NCBI RefSeq assembly: GCF_003185895.1
Contig: NZ_QHLY01000012.1
Span: 1,426,001 to 1,490,000, forward strand
DNA from: Cryobacterium arcticum
GTDB lineage: Bacteria; Actinomycetota; Actinomycetes; Actinomycetales; Microbacteriaceae
Reading direction: 5' to 3'
DNA: 64,000 nucleotides
Shown: in pieces, positions 46,640 through 55,653 of the stretch
Numbering within the stretch: the first letter of the stretch is position 1
Layout of the letters: each line of letters begins with the position of its first letter
Notes under the pieces: generated by a model
Databases searched by the model: none
What the model was told of the DNA's origin: nothing
Seen by the model: only the letters and a program-made list of their open reading frames with translations
Position numbers and translations under genes: made by a program

Positions 46640-46852
46640 ATGTCGGAGCACGCTCTGCGAATCTGGAGCGCCGTGGGCGCCGGCATCCTGATCGTCGGGG
46701 TGGTCGCACTGTTTGCCGGGGTGGCGATCTGGCAGCCGCTGAGCACCGCGCCCGACATCTGGACCGCCGCGACCTGGGTGCTGCTCGGGGTCGGCCTGGT
46801 GCTGACCATCCTGGCCACCTCCACCCTGGCGGCCAGATCCGGGCAGCACTGA
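46640..46852 (+). CDS. Small membrane protein with two helices
   Basis: A 70-residue protein with two hydrophobic helices, VGAGILIVGVVALFAGVAIW and ATWVLLGVGLVLTILATSTL, joined by a short QPLSTAPDIW loop. The ATG at 46640 has GAAAGGAAG upstream at the right distance; an in-frame ATG at 46607 is less likely. Function unknown. It stands alone in front of a repeat-containing gap. Confidence 0.6.
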   Translation: MSEHALRIWSAVGAGILIVGVVALFAGVAIWQPLSTAPDIWTAATWVLLGVGLVLTILATSTLAARSGQH

Positions 46853-46895
46853 GGCGACCCGCGCTTGATTCGTGGTGCGTCTAGAGATCGGCTCA

Positions 46896-46921
46896 CGGGG
46901 TCTCGACAAGCTCGACCAGCG
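46896..46921. repeat. Dispersed 26-bp GGTCTCGACAAGCTCGACC element, copy 1
   Basis: The sequence beginning CGGGGTCTCGACAAG and ending CTCGACCAGCG occurs here. A copy in the opposite orientation at 55510-55535 differs only by AAG to AGG in the middle. The element is partly palindromic around GTCGA. From memory, similar GGTCTCGACAAGCTCGACC sequences are frequent in actinobacterial intergenic regions. Confidence 0.7.
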
Positions 46922-46979
46922 AAAAGGCAACAAGCTCGACCAGCGGAAAGGCAACACGCTCGACCAGCGAAAAGGCGAG
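46908..46979. repeat. Three 24-bp tandem repeats
   Basis: Units at 46908-46931, 46932-46955 and 46956-46979 keep the core CTCGACCAGCG followed by an A/G-rich AAAGGC tail. The first unit grows out of the dispersed 26-bp element. They lie in the gap between a small membrane protein and the 3' end of the AraC gene. Confidence 0.75.
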
Positions 46980-46986
46980 AGACGAG

Positions 46987-47805
46987 TCAGCCGGCGTGGG
47001 AGGAGCGGGTGGCCTGCAGGGCGTAGCGGGCGGGGGTCATGCCGAATCGCTGCTTGAACGCCACGATGAAACTGCTGGCCGACTCGTACCCCACCTCCCC
47101 GGCCACGGACTGCACCGGCTGGCCGCGGGTGAGCATCCCCGCCGCGGAGTGCAACCGGGCCTGGATGCGCCAGGCCCGGAACGAACTGCCGGTGTCGGCC
47201 ACGAACGCCCGGGCGATGGTCTTGGCGCTCACCCCGAGCCCGGCCGCCCACTGGCTGAGCTCGCGCGCATCCGCCGGGTTGTCGAGCAGGGTCGACGCGA
47301 TCAGCCGGGCGCGCGGGTCCTGCGGCAGGGCCACCACGTCGTGCTGCACCGGGGCGTGCTCGAGCAGGTCCACCAGCAGGGCGTGGCACTTGCTGCGCCG
47401 GGCCGGATGCAACGCATCCGTCACGTGCGAGATCAGCGCCCGGCTGAGCTCGTCGGCCTGCACCGCGCGGGGCCAATGCCAGTGGTCGCCGGCCGGGCGC
47501 GCCGCCGGGTCGCTGTAGACGCTCACCAGCTCACCGGGGCCCTCGAAGCTCATCTCGTGCAGCATGCCGGCAGGAATCCAGACCAGGTGGTCCTGCCGCA
47601 CCCGCCAGTGGTCGCCGTGCACGGTGAGCCCCATCGAGCCCGAACTCATCCACGCCAGCTGGTCCTCCTGGTGCAGATGGGCGTCGAAGTGCGTCGCCCG
47701 GCCTACCTTCGACCGGGATGCGGTGAAATTGTCGAATGTCGTTCCGGCAACGTCCTCGGGCCGAACCGGGGTCAGAACCGCCGCAGGATGTTTGCTACGA
47801 GACAT
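46987..47805 (-). CDS. AraC-family transcriptional regulator
   Basis: A 272-residue AraC-type regulator. The N-terminal cupin is seen in THFDAHLHQEDQLAWMSSGS and VRQDHLVWIPAGMLHEMSFE. The C-terminal double HTH is LSQWAAGLGVSAKTIARAFV and VQSVAGEVGYESASSFIVAF, ending with the RFGMTPARYA signature. It is divergent from the iron-siderophore operon across a gap that holds a DtxR/IdeR box, so it may co-regulate that operon by sensing a siderophore, as do AraC regulators of iron uptake elsewhere. That link is inference. Confidence 0.9.
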   Translation of the reverse strand: MSRSKHPAAVLTPVRPEDVAGTTFDNFTASRSKVGRATHFDAHLHQEDQLAWMSSGSMGLTVHGDHWRVRQDHLVWIPAGMLHEMSFEGPGELVSVYSDPAARPAGDHWHWPRAVQADELSRALISHVTDALHPARRSKCHALLVDLLEHAPVQHDVVALPQDPRARLIASTLLDNPADARELSQWAAGLGVSAKTIARAFVADTGSSFRAWRIQARLHSAAGMLTRGQPVQSVAGEVGYESASSFIVAFKQRFGMTPARYALQATRSSHAG

Positions 47806-47858
47806 GCGTGTGTCTTTCTGTCAGCATCGGTGTCCGCTCGGGACGATGGCGGCTATTC

Positions 47859-47877
47859 TTAGGCAAGGCTAACCTGA
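47859..47877. promoter_or_regulatory. DtxR/IdeR-type iron box
   Basis: The 19-bp site TTAGGCAAGGCTAACCTGA matches 16 of 19 positions of the DtxR/IdeR consensus TTAGGTTAGGCTAACCTAA. It lies in the divergent gap between the AraC gene and the siderophore operon, 42 bp before the lipoprotein start, and contains TAACCT, which could be the -10 box. Iron-bound DtxR/IdeR would repress at this position. Confidence 0.85.
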
Positions 47878-47918
47878 CTGGGTCCTGCACTGCCACCTCC
47901 TCCCCCATCGAAGGACCC

Positions 47919-48986
47919 ATGAACGTCATCTCTTCCGGCCGACGCACAGCCCCCGTCGCCGCCAGACTTATCGCCCTCAGCATTTCCGTCGCCCTCACCG
48001 GCACCCTGTTGGCCGGCTGCAGCACCGCCTCCGCCGAGGCCGACGCCAACCCGAACTACACCACCACCGCCTCCGACACCTTCCCGGTCACCGTGGAGCA
48101 TAAGTTCGGCGAAACCACCATCGACGCCGAACCGCAGCGCGTCGTGGTCGTGGGCCTGACCGAGCAAGACATCCTGCTCGAACTCGGCGTCACCCCCATC
48201 GCCACCACCGAGTGGTACGGCGAACAGCCCTACGCGGTGTGGCCGTGGGCCACCGAGCTGCTCGGCGACGCCGAGCCCACCGTGCTCTCCCAGGCCGACG
48301 GCCTGGAGTACGAGAAGATCGCCGCGCTGAAGCCCGACCTCATCGTGGGCACCAACGCCGGCCTCACCGAGGAGACCTACGACAAGCTCACCGAGATCGC
48401 CCCCACGGTCACCAGCGTCGAGGGCTCCACCCAGTACTTCTCCAGCTGGCAGGACCAGACCACCCAGGTGGCCAAGGCGGTCGGCCGTTCCGCCGAGGGC
48501 GACGCGCTCATCGCGGGTGTCGAGACCGCCTACGCCGAGGCGGCCGCCGCGCATCCGGAGTTCGCCGGCCTCACCGCCACGTTCTCGCAGGGCGCCCCCT
48601 GGGAGGGCAACCTCTGGGTGTACCCCGACGGCCTGAACACCGACTTCCTCACCGACCTGGGCTTCGTCATCACCCCGGGCCTGGAGGAATTCGCCCCGCA
48701 GGAGGGCTCGCAGGCGCAGATCTCGGCCGAGAACGTGGGCCTGCTCGACGCCGACGTGATCGTGTTCGCCACCGAATCCGACGACGGCATCGGTGAAGTG
48801 CTCGACTTCGGCACCATCGCCAGCCTCGACGCCGTCACCGGCCAGCGCGCCATCTTCACGGATGCCGAGCTCGCCGGCGCGATCTACTTCCTCACGCCGC
48901 TGAGCCAGAAGTACGTGCTCGACAACTTCGTGCCGCGCCTGGAAAAGGCCGTGGCCGGCACCGCGCCGCAGGCTTCGGAAGGCTAA
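47919..48986 (+). CDS. Iron-siderophore ABC binding lipoprotein
   Basis: A 355-residue FecB/FepB-type lipoprotein. The signal peptide ends LLAGCSTA with the lipidated Cys34. The periplasmic-binding fold starts at FPVTVEHKFGETTIDAEPQR and continues VVVVGLTEQDILLELGVTPI, the pattern of siderophore-binding proteins. It captures ferric siderophores outside the cell and delivers them to the two FecCD-type permeases. The ATG at 47919 has AAGGA before it. It is the first gene of an operon of six, downstream of an iron box. Confidence 0.93.
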   Translation: MNVISSGRRTAPVAARLIALSISVALTGTLLAGCSTASAEADANPNYTTTASDTFPVTVEHKFGETTIDAEPQRVVVVGLTEQDILLELGVTPIATTEWYGEQPYAVWPWATELLGDAEPTVLSQADGLEYEKIAALKPDLIVGTNAGLTEETYDKLTEIAPTVTSVEGSTQYFSSWQDQTTQVAKAVGRSAEGDALIAGVETAYAEAAAAHPEFAGLTATFSQGAPWEGNLWVYPDGLNTDFLTDLGFVITPGLEEFAPQEGSQAQISAENVGLLDADVIVFATESDDGIGEVLDFGTIASLDAVTGQRAIFTDAELAGAIYFLTPLSQKYVLDNFVPRLEKAVAGTAPQASEG

Positions 48987-48994
48987 ACCCGCCC

Positions 48995-50098
48995 GTGAGC
49001 ATCGACACCGAGACCGCGCAGCACCCACCGCTGCGCGGTTTCGGTGTGCCCGCGCACCCGCCCACCCGGGCCCCGCAGGCCCCGGCACACACGCCCCGGC
49101 ACGCCAACCGGCGCCGCCTGCTCGGCCTCCTGGCCGCGATCGCCGCGCTGGTCGTTGCCGTGATCCTGAGCATCCTGTTCGGCTCGAGGCAGCTCAGCGC
49201 CGACGAACTCTGGCACGCCCTCACCGCCGCCACCGGCACCTCCGCCGACCAGGTGGTGCTCGACCTGAGGGTGCCGCGCACCATCGCCGGCCTCGTGGTG
49301 GGCGTGGGCCTCGGTGTCTCCGGCGCCGTGGTGCAGGCCCTCACCCGCAACCCGATCGGCGACCCCGGCGTCCTCGGCGTCAACGCCGGCGCGGCCCTGT
49401 TCGTGGCGCTCGGCGTGGCCCTGTTCGGCGCCAGCGTGCCCGCCGACTACCTCTGGTTCGCCTTCGCCGGCGCGCTGGTGGCCACCGTGCTGGTCTACCT
49501 GATCGGCTCGGCCGGCCGCGGCGGCGCCGACCCGGTGCGGCTCACCCTCGCCGGAGTTGCCCTGGCCGCGGTGTTCACCGGCCTCACCACCGGCATGACC
49601 CTGCTCGACCCGCTCACCTTCAACAAGCTGCGCGGCTGGAGCGCCGGCTCCTTCGTGGAGCGCGGCTTCGACGTGGTGCTGCCGGTGCTGCCGTTCGCAG
49701 TGCTCGGCGTGGCGCTCGCGCTGCTCTCCGCCCCGGCGCTCAACGCCATGGGTCTCGGCGACGACCTGGCGCTCTCCCTCGGCACCCACATCATCCGCAC
49801 CCGGGTGGTGTCGGTGATCAGCATCACCCTGCTGGCCGGATCGGCCACCGCCATCGCCGGGCCGATCGGCTTCGTCGGCCTGATGGTGCCGCACATCGCC
49901 CGCTGGATCGTGGGGCCGGACCAGCGCTGGATCATCCCGTACTCGATCGTGCTCGCCCCCACCGTGCTGCTGGTCTCCGACGTGATCGGCCGGCTGATCC
50001 TCTGGCCGAGCGAGGTGCCGGTGGGCATCGTCACCGCGTTCGTGGGCGCCCCCGTGCTGATCTACCTGGTGCGCCGGGCGAAGTCGAGCACCCTGTGA
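48995..50098 (+). CDS. Iron-siderophore ABC permease 1 (FecCD family)
   Basis: A 367-residue permease with about nine or ten helices. Family motifs are LRVPRTIAGLVVGVGLGVSG, QALTRNPIGDPGVLGVNAGA and GPIGFVGLMVPHIARWIVGP. The N-terminal 40 residues are a hydrophilic Pro/His-rich extension. The GTG start is 8 bp after the lipoprotein stop. Its 3' end overlaps the next permease gene as GTGA. Confidence 0.93.
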   Translation: MSIDTETAQHPPLRGFGVPAHPPTRAPQAPAHTPRHANRRRLLGLLAAIAALVVAVILSILFGSRQLSADELWHALTAATGTSADQVVLDLRVPRTIAGLVVGVGLGVSGAVVQALTRNPIGDPGVLGVNAGAALFVALGVALFGASVPADYLWFAFAGALVATVLVYLIGSAGRGGADPVRLTLAGVALAAVFTGLTTGMTLLDPLTFNKLRGWSAGSFVERGFDVVLPVLPFAVLGVALALLSAPALNAMGLGDDLALSLGTHIIRTRVVSVISITLLAGSATAIAGPIGFVGLMVPHIARWIVGPDQRWIIPYSIVLAPTVLLVSDVIGRLILWPSEVPVGIVTAFVGAPVLIYLVRRAKSSTL

Positions 50099-51153
50099 GC
50101 AGCGTCGGCGGCCGCATCGACTTCGGTGCCCGCGTCGTGGTCGTGCGCCGCGGCCCGGTCGCGCTGCGATTCCGGATGCGCACCGCCCTGGTCTGCCTCG
50201 CCCTCGCCCTGGCCACCGTCACGGTGTCGCTTGTCGCCCTGTGCCTGGGCGATCTGCCGCTGACCGTGCCCGAGGTGATCTCGGCGTTCGCCGGCCAGCA
50301 GAGCGGCATCGTCGAAACCGTCGTGCTGCAGTGGCGGCTGCCCCGGGTGCTGGGCGCGGCGGTGTTCGGTGCCGCCCTCGGTGTTTCCGGCGCGATCTTC
50401 CAGTCGATGACCCGTAACCCGTTGGCCAGCCCCGACGTGATCGGCCTCTCTGCCGGCGCCTACGCGGGCGGGCTGATCGTGATCATCCTGATCGGCGGCG
50501 GCACCCTGCCCACCACCATCGGCGCGCTGATCGGCGGGTTCGTCGCCGCCGCGCTGGTCTACCTGCTCGCCTACCGGCAGGGCGTGCAGGGTTTCCGGCT
50601 GATCATCGTGGGCATCGGCGTCTCCGCCATGCTCGGCGCCCTGAGCACCTACCTGGTGCTGCGTGCCCGGCTCGAGGTGGCCATGACCGCCGCCATCTGG
50701 GGTGCCGGTTCGCTGAACAAGGTCGGCTGGCCGCAACTGCTGCCGCCGCTGGTGGTCATCGGCCTGGTCTTCGTCGCGTTGGCGTTTCTGATCACGCCGC
50801 TGCGCCAACTCGAACTCGGCGACGACGCCGCCAGCTCGCTCGGCACCCGGCTGGAACCGGCCCGGCTCGGCCTGGTCGTCGGTGCCGTGGCGCTCACCGC
50901 CGTGGTCACCGCGGCGGCCGGCCCGATCGCGTTCGTGGCCCTCGCCGCCCCGCAGATCGCCCGGCGGCTCACCCGCTCGGCCGGCGTGGCGCTGGCGCCG
51001 GCGGCGTTCCTCGGCGCGTTCGTGCTGGCCGCATCCGATATTGTTGCCCAGCATGTTTTGGCCGTGCCGTTACCGGTGGGGGTGGTCACCGTCGTCGTCG
51101 GCGGCGGCTACCTCATCTGGCTCCTCATCCACGAAGCACGGAGACGACTATGA
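50095..51153 (+). CDS. Iron-siderophore ABC permease 2 (FecCD family)
   Basis: A 352-residue FecCD permease that should pair with permease 1 as a heterodimer. Motifs are WRLPRVLGAAVFGAALGVSG, QSMTRNPLASPDVIGLSAGA and GPIAFVALAAPQIARRLTRS. The start is a GTG overlapping the stop of permease 1, and its own stop overlaps the ATPase start as ATGA, so translation of the whole set is coupled. Confidence 0.93.
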   Translation: MSSVGGRIDFGARVVVVRRGPVALRFRMRTALVCLALALATVTVSLVALCLGDLPLTVPEVISAFAGQQSGIVETVVLQWRLPRVLGAAVFGAALGVSGAIFQSMTRNPLASPDVIGLSAGAYAGGLIVIILIGGGTLPTTIGALIGGFVAAALVYLLAYRQGVQGFRLIIVGIGVSAMLGALSTYLVLRARLEVAMTAAIWGAGSLNKVGWPQLLPPLVVIGLVFVALAFLITPLRQLELGDDAASSLGTRLEPARLGLVVGAVALTAVVTAAAGPIAFVALAAPQIARRLTRSAGVALAPAAFLGAFVLAASDIVAQHVLAVPLPVGVVTVVVGGGYLIWLLIHEARRRL

Positions 51154-51959
51154 CCCCCGCCCACCCGTTCCGCCTGGGCTCGGATGCCGTGACCGTCGGC
51201 TACGACCGCCGCATCATCTCCACCGACCTCTCGGTGCAGATTCCCGACGGCTCGTTCACCGTGATCGTGGGCCCGAACGCCTGCGGCAAATCCACCCTGC
51301 TGCGCTCGCTCTCCCGCCTGATCACCCCCACCGCCGGCCAGGTGGTGCTCGACGGCCGGTCGATCGCGTCGTACAAGGCGAAAGAGGTCGCCACCGTGCT
51401 CGGCCTGCTGCCGCAGACCGCGCTCGCGCCCGACGGCATCACCGTGGCCGACCTCGTAGCCCGGGGCCGGCATCCGCACCAGGGGTTTCTCCGCCGCTGG
51501 TCGGTGGAAGACGAGGATGCCGTGCTCGCCGCCATGACCGCCACCGGCATCACCGATCTCTCCGGCCGACTGGTCGACGAGCTCTCCGGCGGGCAGCGGC
51601 AACGCGTGTGGGTGGCGATGGTGCTGGCCCAGCAGACCCCTCTGCTGCTGCTGGATGAGCCCACCACCTTTCTCGACATCGCCCACCAGATCGACCTGAT
51701 GGAGCTGTTCACCGACCTCAACGAACAGGGCAGCACCCTCGTCGCGGTGCTGCACGACCTCAATCAGGCCGCCCGGTACGGCACCCACCTCATCGCGATG
51801 AAGGAGGGCCGGATCGTGGCCGAGGGCGCGCCCGCCGAGATCGTGACCGCGGAGCTGGTGGAAGAAGTGTTCGGTCTGCGCTGCCTGGTGGTGCCCGACC
51901 CGGTCACCGGCACCCCGTCGGTGGCGCCGATCGGGCGCGCCCGGGTGCGCACCCGATGA
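51150..51959 (+). CDS. Iron-siderophore ABC ATPase
   Basis: A 269-residue FepC-type ATPase. Walker A is GPNACGKS at residues 41-48, the signature is [20 protein letters not shown], Walker B is [16 protein letters not shown] and the H-loop is [14 protein letters not shown]. All catalytic residues are present. It drives uptake through the two FecCD permeases. ATGA overlaps occur at both ends. Confidence 0.95.
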   Translation: MTPAHPFRLGSDAVTVGYDRRIISTDLSVQIPDGSFTVIVGPNACGKSTLLRSLSRLITPTAGQVVLDGRSIASYKAKEVATVLGLLPQTALAPDGITVADLVARGRHPHQGFLRRWSVEDEDAVLAAMTATGITDLSGRLVDELSGGQRQRVWVAMVLAQQTPLLLLDEPTTFLDIAHQIDLMELFTDLNEQGSTLVAVLHDLNQAARYGTHLIAMKEGRIVAEGAPAEIVTAELVEEVFGLRCLVVPDPVTGTPSVAPIGRARVRTR

Positions 51960-53593
51960 GCCGTCGCCGTTTCCGTCTTCCCCTGTTGCTGCAGGCGCCC
52001 GCCGAACCGATCCGCACCCGGCCGCTCCGGCTCGATGCCCGCACCACGCCGGCCCGCTTCACGCTGCGGGTGATTTTCGGCGCCCGCCGGTTCACCGTGC
52101 CGTCGGCGCTGCTCAGCGTGGTGCATCAGCTCGGCGAGGCGCTCGTGCCGGTGCTGATGGGGCTCTCCATCGAACGCGCCGTGAGCACCGGGGACCTCCG
52201 CCAGCTGCTGCTCTGGCTCACCCTGCTCGCCGCCGACTTCGCGATGCTGTCGTTCTCCTGGCGGTACGGTTCCCGCATCGGCGAGCTCGGCATGCTCGCC
52301 GTGCAGCACCGGCTGCGCAGCACCATCACCGAGCACCTCCTCCGCGCCACCCCCGGCGCCGCGCCCGCGGTGCCTCCCGGGGTGGCGCTCTCTCTGGCCA
52401 CCTCCGACGTGAACCGGCTCTCCTACGCCGTGATGATCGGCATCTACCCGGTGGGCCAGTTCGCCGCGGTGCTGTTCGGCGGCGCCATCCTGCTCAGCCT
52501 GTCGTGGCCGCTCGGCCTGGCCATGCTGCTCGGCGCCCCGCTGCTGCTCTGGGTGACCGACCGGGCCGGCGGGTCACTGCGGCGCCGCAGCGGCGCCGAG
52601 CAGGAGTCCGCCGCGACCGCCGCCGGCCAGGCCGCCGACCTGATGGCCGGCTACCGGGTCATCCGCGGCATCGGCGCCGAAGCCGAAGCGTCGGTGCGCT
52701 ACCGCCGCGCCAGCCGCACCGCCCTGGCCAGCACCCTGCACGCCCGCCGCGCCGAGGGCACATTCACCGGCGCGATGGACCTCGTCACCGGCCTGTTCCT
52801 CACCGCCATCGCGGTCGCCGCCGCCCTGGTCGCCCTCGCCGGTCAGCTCGGCCTGGGCGAACTGATCACCGTGATCGGCCTCACCCAGTTCCTCATCGCG
52901 CCCCTGCAGAACGTGGCCAAGACCGCCGGCACCCTCTGGGCCAGCGGCACCGCGTCGGCCGAGCGGCTGCTCACCCTGCTACGGGCGGATGCGCCGGCCG
53001 GGGCCGAGTCGCCCGCCTCGCTGGATCCGCTCGAGTCGCCGCCCACCGGCATCCGCTCGGCCGGCCTGCTCGAGGGCATCGACGCCGGCGAGATCGTGGC
53101 CGTCGCCGCCGACGGCGTCACCGCGGAGGCCTTGCTCGCCGCGCTCCGCCGTGAGCAGCCCGGTGCCCTGATCGTGCCGCACGCCGCGCACCTGTTCGCC
53201 GGCACCGTGCTCGACAACGTGGCCCTTCCGCTCGTTCCCGCGCACCGGGTGCGGGCCGCCCTGCTCGCCGCCGGCTGTGACGAACTCGCCGAGGTTCTTC
53301 CGCACGGGTATGACACGCCCGTGGGCGAGAACGGCACCGCGCTTTCGGGCGGCCAACGCCAACGGGTGGCGCTGGCCCGCGCCCTCGCCCAGGACGCCCC
53401 GGTGCTGGTACTGCACGACCCCACCACCGCGGTCGACGCCGTCACCGAAGCCGCCATCGCCGGCCGGTTGCGCGGAATCCGCGGCCAGCTGCGCACCCTG
53501 CTGATCACCCGCTCCCCCGCCCTGCTTGCCATCGCCGACCGGGTGCACACCCCCGGCGACGAAGCGCGCACCCTCGCGGAGGCGATCCGATGA
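51956..53593 (+). CDS. Heterodimeric ABC half-transporter A, degenerate nucleotide site
   Basis: A 545-residue half-transporter with an exporter-type six-helix domain (residues about 30-330) followed by a shortened NBD. The P-loop has decayed: the position of GxxGxGKS reads [13 protein letters not shown] (about 382-393), so the Lys is absent. The Walker B Asp488 is followed by Pro489 instead of Glu ([11 protein letters not shown]), and the H-loop His is Arg (LLITRSP). The signature LSGGQ is intact at 463-467 ([16 protein letters not shown]). It therefore cannot hydrolyse ATP by itself but can complete its partner's site. Overlaps on both sides place it inside the iron operon, suggesting an IrtAB-like role in siderophore traffic. 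Confidence 0.88.
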   Translation: MSRRRFRLPLLLQAPAEPIRTRPLRLDARTTPARFTLRVIFGARRFTVPSALLSVVHQLGEALVPVLMGLSIERAVSTGDLRQLLLWLTLLAADFAMLSFSWRYGSRIGELGMLAVQHRLRSTITEHLLRATPGAAPAVPPGVALSLATSDVNRLSYAVMIGIYPVGQFAAVLFGGAILLSLSWPLGLAMLLGAPLLLWVTDRAGGSLRRRSGAEQESAATAAGQAADLMAGYRVIRGIGAEAEASVRYRRASRTALASTLHARRAEGTFTGAMDLVTGLFLTAIAVAAALVALAGQLGLGELITVIGLTQFLIAPLQNVAKTAGTLWASGTASAERLLTLLRADAPAGAESPASLDPLESPPTGIRSAGLLEGIDAGEIVAVAADGVTAEALLAALRREQPGALIVPHAAHLFAGTVLDNVALPLVPAHRVRAALLAAGCDELAEVLPHGYDTPVGENGTALSGGQRQRVALARALAQDAPVLVLHDPTTAVDAVTEAAIAGRLRGIRGQLRTLLITRSPALLAIADRVHTPGDEARTLAEAIR

Positions 53594-55479
53594 CCGCCGC
53601 ATCCGCTGTGCACAGCGACAAGCTGCCCATCGCCGACGGCCGCACCGTGCTGCGCGAAGCGTGGGGCATTCTCGGCCGGCGCTGGTGGCATCTGGTGTGG
53701 CTCGTGCTGGTGCTCGTGGCCGGCGCGGTGGCGGGTATCGTGTCGCCGTTCGCGCTCGGCGCCATCGTCGACGCGGTCAGCGCCGGGCTGGACTCCGGCG
53801 ATGCGTCCCTGGTCTGGGGGCTCGGCGCGCTCATGGCCGGCGCCGTGATCGTGGGCGCGCTGCTCACCGCGCTCGGCGTGGTCGCCGCGTCGAACTTGTT
53901 CGAAACCATGCTCGCGGAGCTGCGCGAGCGCATGGTCGCCGCCGCGTTTGCGCTGCCGCAGGCGCAGGTGGAACGGGCCGGCACCAGCGACGTCATCTCC
54001 CGCGCCGGCGACGACGTGGCCGAGGTCGCCCAGGCGATCCCCAGCGTGGTGCCCGCCGTCACCGGCGCGTTCGTCACCATCGCCGTCACAGTGGTGGGCA
54101 TGGCCGTGATCGACGGCTGGTACGCCCTCGCCCTCGTCGTGATCGTGCCCGTGCACGTCTTCGCGGTGCGCTGGTACCTGCGCACCGCCCCGCAGATCTA
54201 CGCCGGCGAACGCGCCGCGATGGCCGAGCGCACCCAGCACCTGCTGGACTCGCTGCGCGGCATCGACTCGGTGCGCGCCTACGGCCTCGGCGACAACCAC
54301 GTCACCGGCATCGCCCGGGTCTCCTGGGCGGTGGTGCGGTTCACCATGCACGCGCGCGCGGTGCAGAACGCGTTCTTCGCCCGACTCAACTTCGCCGAGT
54401 TCCTCGGCATGGCCGGCCTGCTCATCGTCGGCTTCCTGCTCGTCGGGGCGGATGCCGGCACGATCGGCGGCACCACCGCCGCGATGCTCTTGTTCCTGCG
54501 GCTGTTCAACCCGATCAACCAGCTTCTGTTCGTGGTCGACGAGCTGCAGTCCGCACTGGCCTCGCTGGCCCGCATCGTGGGTGTGATCACGGCGAGCGCC
54601 GACGAGCCGGGGGCGGATGCGTCCGCGTCGGCGCCGCGCTCGGCCGGCGCTCCCGCTGCGATCTCGGCACCGCCGCCCGGCATCAGCACCGCCACCGACG
54701 ACGCCGCCGTCGCCGACACCGCCGACATCACGGTGCCGCCCGGCACCAGTACCGCCACCGACACCGCCGCTGCCGCTGCCGCCGCAGACACCGCTCTTCG
54801 CATCGAGGGCGTCACCCACTCCTACACCTCGGGCCACCGGGTGCTGGAGAACATCGACCTCACCGTGCGCCCGGGCGAGACCGTCGCGATCGTGGGCGCG
54901 TCCGGGGCCGGCAAGAGCACTCTCGCCGCCATCGCCGCTGGCGTGCACACTCAGACCGCCGGCACCGTGCACCGGCCCGGCCAGGTGGTGCTGGTCACCC
55001 AGGAGGTGCACGTCTTCGACACCACCCTGCGCGCCAACCTCACCTTCGCCCGGGCGAACGCCACCGACGCCGAGGTGTTGGATGCGCTCGGCCGAGTGGG
55101 CGCCGACCGTCTCGTGGCACAGCTGCCGCACGCGCTCGACACTGCCCTGGGCGCCGGTGGAGAGTCGCTCACCCCCGCGGCCGCCCAGCAGCTGGCGCTG
55201 GCCCGGGTGCTGCTCGCCGACCCCGCGGTGGTGATCCTCGACGAGTCCACCGCCGAGGCCGGCTCCGCCGACGCCGACCAGCTCGAGCGGACAGCCCGGG
55301 CCGTGGGCGAAGGCCGAGCCGTGCTGCTCATCGCCCACCGGCTCACCCAGGCGGCCCAGGCCGACCGGGTGATCGTGATGGAGCGCGGCCGCATCACCGA
55401 GCAGGGCACCCACGCCGAGCTGCTCGAGGCCGGCAGCGCCTACGCCAGGCTCTGGTCAGTCTGGGCCGAGAACCGCTGA
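53590..55479 (+). CDS. Heterodimeric ABC half-transporter B, catalytic nucleotide site
   Basis: A 629-residue half-transporter, partner of the preceding gene (ATGA overlap). The six-helix domain covers about residues 30-325. A 75-residue Ala/Thr/Asp linker containing two copies of an STATD segment separates it from the NBD. Walker A GASGAGKS (436-443), Walker B VVILDEST (Asp551, Glu552) and the H-loop His583 (LLIAHRLTQ) are intact. The signature, however, is degenerate: LTPAA at 527-531 replaces LSGGQ. Together with subunit A this leaves one composite functional ATP site and one dead site. Mycobacterial IrtAB, which imports siderophore with an exporter fold, is the nearest known analogy; direction of transport is unproven here. 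Confidence 0.88.
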   Translation: MTAASAVHSDKLPIADGRTVLREAWGILGRRWWHLVWLVLVLVAGAVAGIVSPFALGAIVDAVSAGLDSGDASLVWGLGALMAGAVIVGALLTALGVVAASNLFETMLAELRERMVAAAFALPQAQVERAGTSDVISRAGDDVAEVAQAIPSVVPAVTGAFVTIAVTVVGMAVIDGWYALALVVIVPVHVFAVRWYLRTAPQIYAGERAAMAERTQHLLDSLRGIDSVRAYGLGDNHVTGIARVSWAVVRFTMHARAVQNAFFARLNFAEFLGMAGLLIVGFLLVGADAGTIGGTTAAMLLFLRLFNPINQLLFVVDELQSALASLARIVGVITASADEPGADASASAPRSAGAPAAISAPPPGISTATDDAAVADTADITVPPGTSTATDTAAAAAAADTALRIEGVTHSYTSGHRVLENIDLTVRPGETVAIVGASGAGKSTLAAIAAGVHTQTAGTVHRPGQVVLVTQEVHVFDTTLRANLTFARANATDAEVLDALGRVGADRLVAQLPHALDTALGAGGESLTPAAAQQLALARVLLADPAVVILDESTAEAGSADADQLERTARAVGEGRAVLLIAHRLTQAAQADRVIVMERGRITEQGTHAELLEAGSAYARLWSVWAENR

Positions 55480-55509
55480 CCGGCCGCGCTGGCCGACCCC
55501 GCCGCGCTT

Positions 55510-55535
55510 CCGCTGGTCGAGCCTGTCGAGACCCC
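55510..55535. repeat. Dispersed 26-bp element, copy 2 (inverted)
   Basis: The complement of the 46896-46921 element, with a single internal difference, reading GCTGGTCGAGC then CTGTCGAGACCCCG. It lies 30 bp after the last gene of the iron operon. Confidence 0.7.
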
Positions 55536-55572
55536 GCTGGCCGCGCATCCGCCGCTCGCGCGCTCGAGACGG

Positions 55573-55653
55573 CCGCTAAAAAGGAAATAGTGAGCTAAAA
55601 AGGACTCCTCAGGCGATTTCGTCCTTTTTAGCTCACTAAATCCTTTTTAGCGG
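55573..55653. repeat. Long hairpin with CTAAAAAGGA motifs
   Basis: Arms at 55573-55605 and 55621-55653 are complementary at 31 of 33 positions, with a 15-base loop (55606-55620). Each arm carries the motif GCTAAAAAGGA twice, so four copies are present. The segment is AT-rich compared with its surroundings. It could be the terminator of the iron operon, a small structured RNA, or a miniature mobile element; no flanking target duplication is obvious. Confidence 0.75.

Noticed and set aside
46908-46979. CRISPR-like array
   Set aside because: The 24-bp units are contiguous with no spacers and no cas genes are near.
46872-47057. 61-codon open frame over the 24-bp tandem repeats
   Set aside because: It is created by the repeat (LDQRKGN repeated) and has no ribosome binding site or conserved content; it also runs into the AraC gene on the other strand.
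55573-55653. Hairpin as an insertion-sequence end
   Set aside because: No transposase frame and no clear target-site duplication were found, so it is described only as a hairpin repeat.
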